NCBI GenBank assembly: GCA_036501485.1
Contig: DASYAG010000126.1
Span: 62,001-126,000 of the forward strand
DNA from: PALSA-607 sp036501485
GTDB lineage: Bacteria > Actinomycetota > Actinomycetes > Acidothermales > Acidothermaceae
Direction: 5' to 3'
DNA: 64,000 bases
The notes under the pieces are model-generated. The model made no database searches. It was not told the DNA's origin and was given only the letters and a program-made list of their open reading frames with translations. Shown piece after piece: positions 32,254 through 39,431 of the stretch (the first letter of the stretch is position 1; each line of letters starts with the position of its first letter). The position numbers were made by a program, and so were the translations under genes.

Positions 32254-32829
32254 ATGCATCGGCTGTTCATCCTGCGGCACGCGAAAGCAGCGACCCACCC
32301 GCCCACGCCGAGTGGTGGAGATCACGACCGGCCGCTGGCACCCCGCGGCATCGCCGCGCTGCCCGGTGTCGCGCGCAATATTGCCGAGCAGCTCGACGGG
32401 CATCCGCTCGATCTCGTGCTCTGCTCGACGTCGGCCCGCACTCGCGAGACGGTCGAGCTTGTCGCACAAACCGAGCCAGCTGTCGCCGCGGCGCCACTGA
32501 AGCTCGACAGCTTGCTGTACCTCGCCGACCCGGCTCGATTGCTGAAGTCGCTGCGCAAGGTGCCCGCCGACGCAGCCACCGTGTTGCTCTGCGGCCACAA
32601 CCCCGGCCTACATCAGCTCGCGCTACTACTGCTGGGCGACAACGGCACGGACGACTCCAACAAAGGCCACTCCGACAACGACGAACGGCTGCCGCCCAGA
32701 CTGCTTTACGACCTGCCGACCGCCGGGCTCGTCGTGGTTGATCTCGACGGCAGTTGGACGTCGATTGGCGCCGGTCGGCGGTCTCGCGCGGGAACGTTGC
32801 GGGCATTCATCGTGCCGTCGGACACGTAA
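32254..32829 (+). CDS. SixA-type phosphohistidine phosphatase
   Basis: A 191-residue histidine-phosphatase-superfamily protein with MHRLFILRHAKA (catalytic RH at about 8-9), RPLAPRG, SARTRETVEL and LLCGHNPGLH (second catalytic His). This compact form is typical of SixA-like proteins, which dephosphorylate phosphohistidine on phosphorelay or PTS-type proteins. The ATG at 32254 is preceded by two in-frame GTG codons (32248, 32251); none has a clear ribosome-binding site. The insertion GDNGTDDSNKGHSDNDER is polar and probably a loop. The last 124 bases overlap the convergent prenyl-synthase-like gene. Confidence 0.8.
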   Translation: MHRLFILRHAKAATHPPTPSGGDHDRPLAPRGIAALPGVARNIAEQLDGHPLDLVLCSTSARTRETVELVAQTEPAVAAAPLKLDSLLYLADPARLLKSLRKVPADAATVLLCGHNPGLHQLALLLLGDNGTDDSNKGHSDNDERLPPRLLYDLPTAGLVVVDLDGSWTSIGAGRRSRAGTLRAFIVPSDT

Positions 32830-33482
32830 GTAGCGATCGCCCAGGCGACAACGGCGGCGGGCAACGACGGTGCCCCTGCGCCGCCGGTTGGTCGGCCGGT
32901 AACCAATGGCCCACCCGACGTTGCGCCCGCCCACAAGCTATGCGCCGCCTCGCTCGGCAGCCCGGCCACCAACGCAGCGAGATCGACGGCCGCTTTCATG
33001 AGTGCGAGCGGCTCGGAGTCACCGAATATCTGACCGACCTGCGTCGAACCGTAGCCACGCACGAGACAGCGGTAAGCGGCCGGCCCGATTCCCGCGACCA
33101 GCACCGCTGCTTGGGTGATCGACCAATCGCCATCGAGAACGACGCGTGCGTTGGGGCACCTCTCGCCGTCCGCCCCCACCCTGGAGTCGACGGCAGTGTC
33201 TACAACCAAGCGATGATGCTGCGAGGCACGGTGGGCGAGTTCGACGGCGGTCGCGGCGTCGATGAGTTGCGCCGGGTCCCAGGCATCGGCGACCCGCGCG
33301 GAAGCGAGCACCACAAACGCGTGCAGTCCGTCGCCAGCCGAGTCGACAGGCGCGGCGCACTCGAGGAGCGCGACCCGGCGCTCTACCTCGTCGAGTTCGG
33401 CTCGCCAATGGCGCACGAGCGCAGGCGAGACCAGGCCGAGCCGACTCGTCGCGTCGTCGACGAGATCACGCCACGCCCTCAC
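32706..33482 (-). CDS. Degenerate polyprenyl-synthase-like protein
   Basis: About 258 residues with an all-helical pattern similar to trans-prenyl synthases: an AFVVLASARVAD helix, AATAVELAHRASQHHRLVVD where the first DDxxD motif is expected, and a GDWSITQAAVL helix. The aspartate-rich motifs that bind Mg-diphosphate are absent, so it is unlikely to be catalytic. It may act as a regulatory or structural subunit. It is divergent from a UbiE-like methylase and a membrane protein, suggesting isoprenoid quinone or lipid metabolism. GTG 33482 has GGGGAGG just upstream. The C-terminal 40 residues overlap sixA in antisense and may be dispensable. Confidence 0.5.
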   Translation of the reverse strand: MRAWRDLVDDATSRLGLVSPALVRHWRAELDEVERRVALLECAAPVDSAGDGLHAFVVLASARVADAWDPAQLIDAATAVELAHRASQHHRLVVDTAVDSRVGADGERCPNARVVLDGDWSITQAAVLVAGIGPAAYRCLVRGYGSTQVGQIFGDSEPLALMKAAVDLAALVAGLPSEAAHSLWAGATSGGPLVTGRPTGGAGAPSLPAAVVAWAIATYVSDGTMNARNVPARDRRPAPIDVQLPSRSTTTSPAVGRS

Positions 33483-33574
33483 GCCACCTCCCCTACGCTG
33501 GCTCCCGATCTCGCAAGTTGGTCCGTTCGGCGTCGGCAGCCGCCGCGCAAGTAGTTCAGTCTCCTGGAGCGAGT

Positions 33575-34315
33575 ATGGGCACAGATCGAGCTCCAACGGA
33601 GGTCAACACCTTCGCCCGTTCGTTGTTTGCGGATCTGCCGTCTCGCTATGACACGTTGGCCTACCTGCTTTCGTTCGGTCAGGACCGGCGGTGGCGGGCC
33701 GCGGTGGTCGAACGGATCGTCGCTGCCGACCCCAAGCGTGTGCTGGACGTCGCGTGCGGACCCGCTGGCGTCACCCTAGCCATCGCGAACGCATGCAACG
33801 CAGAACTGATCGGCGTGGACCTCACCGAACACATGCTCCGGCAGGGCTTGGAAAACGTTCGCGCGGCCGGCGTCGACGATCGGATCAAGCTGGCGATCGC
33901 CCGAGCCGAGGAATTGCCTTTCCCTGACGGCACTTTCGACGCGATCTCGTTCAGCTACTTGATGCGTTACGTCGAGGATCCGGCGGCGACGATCGCCGAA
34001 CTCGCGCGCTGCCTGACTCCTGGCGGGACGATCGCGAGCCTCGAATTCCACGTCCCTGGTTGGGCCCCGGCCCGCGTCGTCTGGTGGTTCTACACGCGCT
34101 TCGTGTTGCCCGCGGCGGGTGGCTTGACCGGCGGCCGCGCCTGGTACCGCGTCGGTCGCTTCCTCGGCCCCAACATCAGCTACCACTACTTGCGATACCC
34201 GGTGGCGGCCCACGTCGCGAACTGGCGCGCCGCCGGGCTCGTGAACGTCAAGGTGAAACCCATGAGCTTCGGCGGCGGCCTGGTGATGTCGGCAACCCGC
34301 GCTGAGCGTGGCTGA
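33575..34315 (+). CDS. UbiE/MenG-type class I SAM-dependent methyltransferase
   Basis: A 246-residue methyltransferase. The AdoMet site is VLDVACGPAGVTLAIA (motif I), with AEELPFPDGTFDAISFSYLMRYVEDP (motif IV) and a LTPGGTIASLEF strand. The tail YTRFVLPAAGGLTGG, then WYRVGRFLGPNISYHYLRYP resembles the UbiE/MenG C-terminus, which methylates demethylmenaquinone. A GGAG site lies before the ATG at 33575. The next gene overlaps it by 8 nt. Whether it is the main menaquinone methylase or a paralogue for another isoprenoid cannot be told; the neighbours are not the classical men genes. Confidence 0.8.
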   Translation: MGTDRAPTEVNTFARSLFADLPSRYDTLAYLLSFGQDRRWRAAVVERIVAADPKRVLDVACGPAGVTLAIANACNAELIGVDLTEHMLRQGLENVRAAGVDDRIKLAIARAEELPFPDGTFDAISFSYLMRYVEDPAATIAELARCLTPGGTIASLEFHVPGWAPARVVWWFYTRFVLPAAGGLTGGRAWYRVGRFLGPNISYHYLRYPVAAHVANWRAAGLVNVKVKPMSFGGGLVMSATRAERG

Positions 34316-35030
34316 GTCGCAGCCCGCCTTCTACGGCAAGGGCCGAGGGGACGGCGGGTGGCGCGACTGGGTCACACTGCTGCACCCGCCGTACACCGCC
34401 TGGCACTTGTCCTATGTCGCCGTCGGTGCGGCGCTTGCGCACCCGATCCGCCTTGATCGGCTCGGCTGGACCCTCCTCGGGTTCTTCCTCGGGGTCGGCA
34501 TCGGCGCGCACGCCCTCGACGAGCTGCACGGACGTCCGCTGCGCACCGGCGTCCCGTCGTGGGCCCTTGCCTCGGTCGGTGGTGTCGCGATTGCTGGCGC
34601 GGCCGTCGACGGGTGGCTCGTCGGGGGCGTTCATCTACTGCCTTTCATCGCCGCCGGAGGGCTGCTCGTGCTGGCCTACAACCTCGAATGGTTCGGCGGC
34701 GTGGTACACAACAGCGTCGGGTTCGCGGCCTCGTGGGGCGCGTTTCCGCTGCTCACTGGCTACTACGCGCAGCACTGGTCAATCTCGGTCGGCGCAGGCC
34801 TTGCAGCGGTGGGCGCATTCGGATTGTCGTTCGCGCAACGCACGCTGAGCACGCAGGCCCGTTGGCTGCGCAGGTCGGTGCGCGAGCTCGACGGCCACGG
34901 AATGCTCAATGACGGGACGACGGTTGAGTTGACGATTCCGAGCCTGCTTCGCCCGACCGAGACGGCCCTCAAAGCAGTGTCGTGGTCGTTGGTCGCTGTC
35001 GCGGCTGGAATGGTCATTGCCGCACGGTGA
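34308..35030 (+). CDS. Polytopic membrane protein, UbiA-prenyltransferase-like
   Basis: A 240-residue protein with about 7-8 hydrophobic helices. The loop HALDELHGRPLRTGVPS has the position and feel of the first aspartate-rich loop of UbiA prenyltransferases (xDxxxGRPL), and LVLAYNLEWFGG is where the second would be, but neither shows the full NDxxDxxxD or DxxxD pattern. It may be a divergent UbiA-family protein or a membrane partner of the methylase. The GTG at 34308 overlaps the methylase stop by 8 nt (GTGGCTGA), so they are translationally coupled. Assignment by context only. Confidence 0.5.
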   Translation: MAESQPAFYGKGRGDGGWRDWVTLLHPPYTAWHLSYVAVGAALAHPIRLDRLGWTLLGFFLGVGIGAHALDELHGRPLRTGVPSWALASVGGVAIAGAAVDGWLVGGVHLLPFIAAGGLLVLAYNLEWFGGVVHNSVGFAASWGAFPLLTGYYAQHWSISVGAGLAAVGAFGLSFAQRTLSTQARWLRRSVRELDGHGMLNDGTTVELTIPSLLRPTETALKAVSWSLVAVAAGMVIAAR

Positions 35031-35093
35031 TGTCGCAGAAGAGGCTTAGCTGGTCGGGCTTACGGGCATGGCGATGGGGATGACTTCCTCAGC

Positions 35094-35792
35094 GTGCGGG
35101 CCGCAACGATGTGCCGTCGCGCACTTCTAGGCCTCGAGCCGACGCCTCAGGCGGTCGGCGAGGCCAGGCGCTTTGTCGCTGATACGTGCCATCGGTGGGA
35201 TATCGATGGAGTTACCGACGAGTTGACGCTCGCCGTGTCGGAACTGGTCACGAACGCCGTATTGCACGCGCGCACCGAGGTCGACGTCGAGCTGTGCGTC
35301 AGCGGCGGCGCAGTCACTGTGAGCGTGATCGACCGCGACCCGCGGCCTCCGGTCGTTCGGCCGGTGCGCCTCGACCTGCTCGCCGACCTCGATGCGGCTG
35401 GTCGCGATGCCGCTGATCGTGGTGCCGCTGATCGTGGTGCCGCTGATCGTGGTGCCGCCGGTCGTGATGAAGGGCCGTTCGGGGCGCCCGACCTCGACGA
35501 TCGAAACCCGACCTCTTACGTCGGCTCAAGCGGCAGCGTCGCGGGTGGCCGGGGGCTGTTAATCGTCGACGCGCTCGCCGACGAGTGGGGCGTCGCGGAA
35601 CGCGCCGACGGCAAAGAGGTCTGGCTCACGATGCCGCTGCAGTGGGCGCACGAGCAGGAATGCGTGTGCGACCAGCATCGATCAGCGAGGCCAGGCCAGG
35701 GACGCGTCCATATGGCAGGGCCGTGGGACCTTGAGCCAGTGTCCCGCGCTCACGAGGCCGGTCACGCTCACGAGCCCGGTCACGCTCAGTAA
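35094..35792 (+). CDS. HATPase_c_2 (anti-sigma/SpoIIAB-like) ATP-binding protein with repeat insert
   Basis: About 232 residues. The GHKL ATPase N-box is ELTLAVSELVTNAVLHA, the G1-like box is VIDRDPRPP and the G2 box is GGRGLLIVDALADEWG. Streptomyces-type regulators of this family bind sigma or anti-anti-sigma factors. Between G1 and G2 an acidic/Ala-rich insert includes the five-residue repeat AADRG three times, encoded by 15-bp DNA repeats. The C-terminus ends in a second small repeat, HEAGHAHEPGHAQ (18-bp units). Start codon is GTG 35094 or ATG 35109; no clear ribosome-binding site supports either. Confidence 0.72.
   Translation: MRAATMCRRALLGLEPTPQAVGEARRFVADTCHRWDIDGVTDELTLAVSELVTNAVLHARTEVDVELCVSGGAVTVSVIDRDPRPPVVRPVRLDLLADLDAAGRDAADRGAADRGAADRGAAGRDEGPFGAPDLDDRNPTSYVGSSGSVAGGRGLLIVDALADEWGVAERADGKEVWLTMPLQWAHEQECVCDQHRSARPGQGRVHMAGPWDLEPVSRAHEAGHAHEPGHAQ
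35409..35453 (+). repeat. 15-bp tandem repeat inside the ATPase gene
   Basis: Three perfect copies of GCCGCTGATCGTGGT are followed by a degenerate fourth (GCCGCCGGTCGTGAT). The unit is in frame and encodes AADRG. Copy number is likely to vary between strains. Confidence 0.9.
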
Positions 35793-35985
35793 CGCCAGCG
35801 GCGAAACGATGCCCCGGTCTTGGCGACACGCCGACGAAGACGCAAAATACGTTTGGCGTGGGGCGTCAGTGGCGAAGTTCCGTACAGTCGGACAACCGCG
35901 AGCCGGGATCGCGAGTCATAGGTTCGACATGTCGACCGGGCTTGGCACAGCTTGCGAGCCCTCGACATGAACGAGGAGGCTGGGC

Positions 35986-36279
35986 GTGGGCAACGGACTA
36001 GCTGAGGTCGGCTTTCTCGCCGTGCTGACCGTCATCGTCTTGCCCTGTGCCTTCTTCACGTTGCTGGCCCTGCTTGACCGTTTCGAGCGCAACCTCGACC
36101 CGGGCGCGCAGACTCCGCCGACGCCGGTCGTCAAGCCCGAACCCGTCCTCGCCGTTGAGACCGCCGCTGAAGGCACCATGGAAACCGCAGAGTTGGACTA
36201 CGAATCCGCCGGCGGCGACGTCGTTTCGCTTCCGCTTCCGGTCACCGTCGTAGAAGCCCCCGCCGCGGCAACCGGCTGA
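35986..36279 (+). CDS. Small single-pass membrane protein
   Basis: A 97-residue protein with one N-terminal hydrophobic helix (about 8-32, FLAVLTVIVLPCAFFTLLAL) followed by an acidic, Pro/Val-rich tail. The tail orientation is uncertain. A GAGGAGG ribosome-binding site sits about 8 nt before the GTG at 35986, so it is very likely expressed. It is convergent with the next membrane protein gene and shows no recognised domain. Function unknown. Confidence 0.6.
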   Translation: MGNGLAEVGFLAVLTVIVLPCAFFTLLALLDRFERNLDPGAQTPPTPVVKPEPVLAVETAAEGTMETAELDYESAGGDVVSLPLPVTVVEAPAAATG

Positions 36280-36333
36280 CGAACGCCGGCCGCCCCCCAG
36301 CTTTCTCGTCGAGTGTAGGGTTTTCGGCGCCGC

Positions 36334-36873
36334 TTAGACCTCGACCTCGCGCATCAGCGGGCCTTCGTCGAGCACGACCTGCCGGGTGGGGAGCAGCTCG
36401 TTAGGCTGCTCGGCCGGCGCGTACACCGGCTGAGCGGCCGGCACTGTCACCGGCTGACCGGTAGCGACGGCCGGCGCGGTAACTGGCGCTGCCGCAACAG
36501 GCGCGGTTGCAACGGGTACCGCTGCGACAGGCGCGGCGACCGGTTCGTTGCGCTTGGCCGTGGCCAGCTCGCGGGCCAGGTTGTCGCGCTCCGCCACCAA
36601 CTCGTCGTGCTCCTCGCGCGCGGTCCGGCTCTCCGCCCGACGGCGGTTAGATGCGCGGCGCCGAATGCGAGTCGAGACGCTCGCGGCCCAGAGGCCAAAG
36701 AAGAAGATCGCGGTCAAGACGATCCCGGAGATAAAGATCTGCGCCAGCGTGTAGTGCCCAAGTACGTGCCCGAAGCCCTTGATGGCGAACGTCCCGCCAC
36801 CCCAGTTCTCCGAGATGAGCACACCTGCGAACGCGGCGGCTGCCACCAAGATCAGGAGGCCGATGAGAAGCAT
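36334..36873 (-). CDS. Two-TMS membrane protein with coiled coil and Pro/Ala/Val tail
   Basis: A 179-residue protein: TMS1 at about 2-20, TMS2 at about 48-68, then a basic patch (RIRRRASNRRR), a heptad-like coiled coil (about 85-110, EEHDELVAERDNLARELATAKR) and a low-complexity PVAAPVAA-type tail. The layout resembles LapA-domain-like envelope proteins, but no firm match was made. An AAAGGGTG purine tract precedes the ATG. The upstream intergenic region (36880-37144) carries the repeated sequence AGTCCCTACCCG. Confidence 0.6.
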   Translation of the reverse strand: MLLIGLLILVAAAAFAGVLISENWGGGTFAIKGFGHVLGHYTLAQIFISGIVLTAIFFFGLWAASVSTRIRRRASNRRRAESRTAREEHDELVAERDNLARELATAKRNEPVAAPVAAVPVATAPVAAAPVTAPAVATGQPVTVPAAQPVYAPAEQPNELLPTRQVVLDEGPLMREVEV

Positions 36874-36952
36874 CGCGTGTCACCCTTTCGGCAATTTCGG
36901 AAAAGCTGTCCCGAGTCCGGCGTGGGCCCGGATCAGGCCCGCGCTTCGGCCC

Positions 36953-36985
36953 AGTCCCTACCCGCTACGCATGAGTCCCTACCCG
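36953..36985. repeat. Direct repeat AGTCCCTACCCG, 21-bp spacing
   Basis: Two perfect 12-bp copies (36953-36964 and 36974-36985) lie two helical turns apart in the divergent region between the membrane protein gene and the YbjQ-like operon. This spacing suits two regulator dimers on one DNA face. The rest of the 265-bp gap holds only poorly defined promoter-like sequence. Confidence 0.6.
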
Positions 36986-37144
36986 TTCTGGGCCCTCCAA
37001 TCCCCTAAATCACCAAACGGACAGCGAACAACCAGAGCCCGTCCCCCAATCCCAGGTTGACCAGGGATGATTGCTAGAAGCAGTACACCAGTACGACCCG
37101 GACGAATCACCAGAAACACACCCACGACTCACGGGAGCAGCTCT

Positions 37145-37570
37145 ATGGGGGACGGCAGCGACATCGCGAATAACGACCCCGGCAACCAGGAGAGTCTCGA
37201 GCTCATCGCGGCTGGCCTGCGGCGCGATGCGGAAGACACCCGACTGCACGGTCAGGTCGTCCTTGAGTCCTTGGCGAACGCGTTGCCGCCAGAACTGGCC
37301 CGCGTCGAGCGGTCCGGAGGTTTGGTCCGCAAGTCGAAGGTGGTCGGCGTGCACATCAGCGTCGGCGACCGTCGCTACGTGCTGAAGACCACGGCGTCCG
37401 GCCTTGCGTCGTCGGTGTGCCACGAATCGGGTGGCATCGTCATGAGCACGACACCGGTCGAGTTCGATGCGTGGGTTCGCGAGCTGCTGACCGCGTTGTC
37501 CACCGCCGCCGGGCGTAGCGCGTCGGCAGCACTGGCGTTGCAACAGCTCGCCATCAACGGGACCAGCTGA
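37145..37570 (+). CDS. Small uncharacterised protein, first gene of the YbjQ-like operon
   Basis: A 141-residue soluble protein, with an acidic N-terminus (MGDGSDIANNDPG), a helix, and a beta-rich centre (KVVGVHISVGDRRYVLKTT). The end, FDAWVRELLTALSTAAGRSASAALALQQLA, is amphipathic. GGGAGC lies about 8 nt before the ATG at 37145; the longer frame to 37067 lacks support. It is followed, 40 nt later, by two genes for duplicated YbjQ-like proteins in the same direction, so a shared function is likely. No family recognised. Confidence 0.55.
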   Translation: MGDGSDIANNDPGNQESLELIAAGLRRDAEDTRLHGQVVLESLANALPPELARVERSGGLVRKSKVVGVHISVGDRRYVLKTTASGLASSVCHESGGIVMSTTPVEFDAWVRELLTALSTAAGRSASAALALQQLAINGTS

Positions 37571-37573
37571 CAC

Positions 37574-37607
37574 GTGATGTTGATGATGCCGTGATGTTGA
37601 TGATGCA
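37574..37607 (+). repeat. 17-bp tandem repeat of start-like codons before the YbjQ-like gene
   Basis: GTGATGTTGATGATGCC (37574-37590) is followed directly by GTGATGTTGATGATGCA. Each unit can be read GTG-ATG-TTG-ATG-ATG and reaches a TGA soon after. The second mini-frame ends in TGATG, overlapping the start of the next gene at 37611, so it could couple translation. Confidence 0.7.
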
Positions 37608-37610
37608 CTG

Positions 37611-38543
37611 ATGCCGAGCAGCTTCGACGACGCTCTTGCTGGGATGACCCCGGCAGAGGTCGACGCGCGTAGCATCGCCGAACTTGACGCCGGCCGCCTT
37701 CCGTTGCGCGCTCAACAACGACTCGCGACGATGCGCGAGGATGCCGCGTTCACGTCGTCCCTTTCTGTCGATGAGCACCACGCAATCAGATCGGTCGGCT
37801 TCTCCCCCGTCGGCCAAGTTATGGGCACGTGTGTTGTGCACCCGGGCGCGTACGCACTCAGCATGTGCGGCTACTACGGCGGCGGCGGCGGCTATGGCAT
37901 GCGCTACGCATGGGGCTCCGCACCCATCTCAGTTGCGCAACAGGTCGAGGCCGCGTTGAAGAGCGCACGGCACTCCGCGGTCAATCGCATGGTGCAAGAG
38001 TGCGAAGGGCTGCGCGGCGACGGCATCGTCGGCGTTCGACTGACGATGGAGTCGTTCGTTGCGGGTGGCATCGAAGTGCAAGCAATCGGGACGGCGGTGC
38101 GAGCGGACGGCGGTGTGCGACCGCCACGTCCGTTCACCTCCGACCTCACAGGCCAAGACTTCGCGAAGCTGATACTCGCCGGCTGGCTGCCTACTGGTCT
38201 GGTCATGGGCACGGCGGTTCTAATCCGGCACGACGACTACACGACTGCGTGGCAAAGCGGCTCGTGGAACAACACCGAAGTCAGCGGCGTCACCGACTTG
38301 GTGACCAGTGCCCGCGAACGTGCTCGCGCCACACTGCAAAGCGATGCGTCGCGCTTCGGTGCGCAACACGTCGTGCTTCGCGATCTCGGGCTCTGGGTCT
38401 TCCACCAGGGCTGCCGCTCTGGCAGCGAAGGACACGATCATGTGGCGGAGTCGCTCGCGATCGGCACCGCATTAGTACCGCTGCGACACGGGCACGCGAA
38501 CGAAGTTCCCCGACCGCTTCCGATCCTGCGATTGAACAAATGA
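37611..38543 (+). CDS. Protein with two YbjQ-like (UPF0145, heavy-metal-binding) modules
   Basis: A 310-residue protein with two related modules. Each starts with a phrase of the form FTSxLx, then a helix, then PxGxVMGT and a strand: FTSSLSVDEHHAIRSVGFSP and VMGTCVV in module 1, FTSDLTGQDFAKLILAGWLP and VMGTAVL in module 2. Each ends GVRLTM-like or IGTALVP, the typical YbjQ terminal strand. Related single-domain proteins have been called heavy-metal-binding, but their biochemistry is unclear. A Gly/Tyr-rich loop (CGYYGGGGGYGM) interrupts module 1. No good ribosome-binding site precedes the ATG; coupling by the mini-ORF repeat is possible. Confidence 0.68.
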   Translation: MPSSFDDALAGMTPAEVDARSIAELDAGRLPLRAQQRLATMREDAAFTSSLSVDEHHAIRSVGFSPVGQVMGTCVVHPGAYALSMCGYYGGGGGYGMRYAWGSAPISVAQQVEAALKSARHSAVNRMVQECEGLRGDGIVGVRLTMESFVAGGIEVQAIGTAVRADGGVRPPRPFTSDLTGQDFAKLILAGWLPTGLVMGTAVLIRHDDYTTAWQSGSWNNTEVSGVTDLVTSARERARATLQSDASRFGAQHVVLRDLGLWVFHQGCRSGSEGHDHVAESLAIGTALVPLRHGHANEVPRPLPILRLNK

Positions 38544-38604
38544 CTGCGCTCGACCAGCTGACTGTGCCAACGAACAGATCGAACATCACCAGAGGAGATG
38601 CCCG

Positions 38605-39417
38605 ATGACCGAGCCCACCGCAGGCGGCCTGCCCCAGGACGCCATGACGAGGTTGTCGGAGCTGCAGCCCGGCAGACCCGGCTCGATCTTCACCTCCGAC
38701 CTCACGGTGAACGAGTTCCTGCTCGTGAAGCAGGCCGGCTTCACTCCGGTCGGCATGGTGCTCGGCTCGTCGATCTATCACGTCGGTATTCAGGTCGGGC
38801 GGTGGAGTCAGAACCAAGAACTCGATGTCTTGTCGCAGGCGATGTACCACGCCCGCGAGCTCGCGATGAGCCGCATGGAACAAGAAGCCAACGTGCTCGG
38901 TGCCGACGGCATTGTCGGCGTCCGCCTTGAAGTTGAGTTCAAAGAGTGGGGCGCCGACATCGCCGAGTTTCTCGCCGTCGGCACCGCGGTCAAGGCCGAC
39001 GACGGTACAAGCTGGCGCAACGACAAGGGATTGCCCTTCACGTCCGACTTGTCAGGTCAAGACTTCTGGACGCTCGTGCAGACCGGCTATGCGCCGCTCG
39101 GCATGGTGATGGGCACCTGCGTCTACCACATTGCGCACCGTGGGCTTGGGAACGTGCTGTCGAACGTCGGCAAGAACACCGAGCTGACGCAGTTCACGCA
39201 GGCGCTTTATGACGCACGCGAGTTGGCGATGGAGCGCATGCAGAAGGAAGCCGAAGAACTGCATGCCGAGGGCATCGTCGGTGTGCAGTTGCACCAGCGC
39301 AACCACTCTTGGGGTGCGCACACGACCGAGTTCTTCTCGATCGGCACTGCAGTTCGGCCACTGCGCGCCGACCATGTCATCACGCCGCCGTCCATGGTCG
39401 TCAGCCTCGACAACTAG
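38605..39417 (+). CDS. Protein with two YbjQ-like (UPF0145) modules
   Basis: A 270-residue paralogue of the preceding protein, with a cleaner family pattern. Module 1: FTSDLTVNEFLLVKQAGFTP, VLGSSIYHVG, then a long helix ARELAMSRMEQEANVLGADG and IVGVRLEVEF. Module 2: FTSDLSGQDFWTLVQTGYAP, VMGTCVYHIAH, ARELAMERMQKEAEELHAEG and IVGVQLHQRN. Both finish with a GTAV strand. YbjQ-family proteins form pentamers by precedent; fused pairs would alter that assembly. AGAGGAG stands 7 nt before the ATG, the best ribosome-binding site of the operon. Role unknown. Confidence 0.7.
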   Translation: MTEPTAGGLPQDAMTRLSELQPGRPGSIFTSDLTVNEFLLVKQAGFTPVGMVLGSSIYHVGIQVGRWSQNQELDVLSQAMYHARELAMSRMEQEANVLGADGIVGVRLEVEFKEWGADIAEFLAVGTAVKADDGTSWRNDKGLPFTSDLSGQDFWTLVQTGYAPLGMVMGTCVYHIAHRGLGNVLSNVGKNTELTQFTQALYDARELAMERMQKEAEELHAEGIVGVQLHQRNHSWGAHTTEFFSIGTAVRPLRADHVITPPSMVVSLDN

Positions 39418-39431
39418 CGTCTCGACAATCA

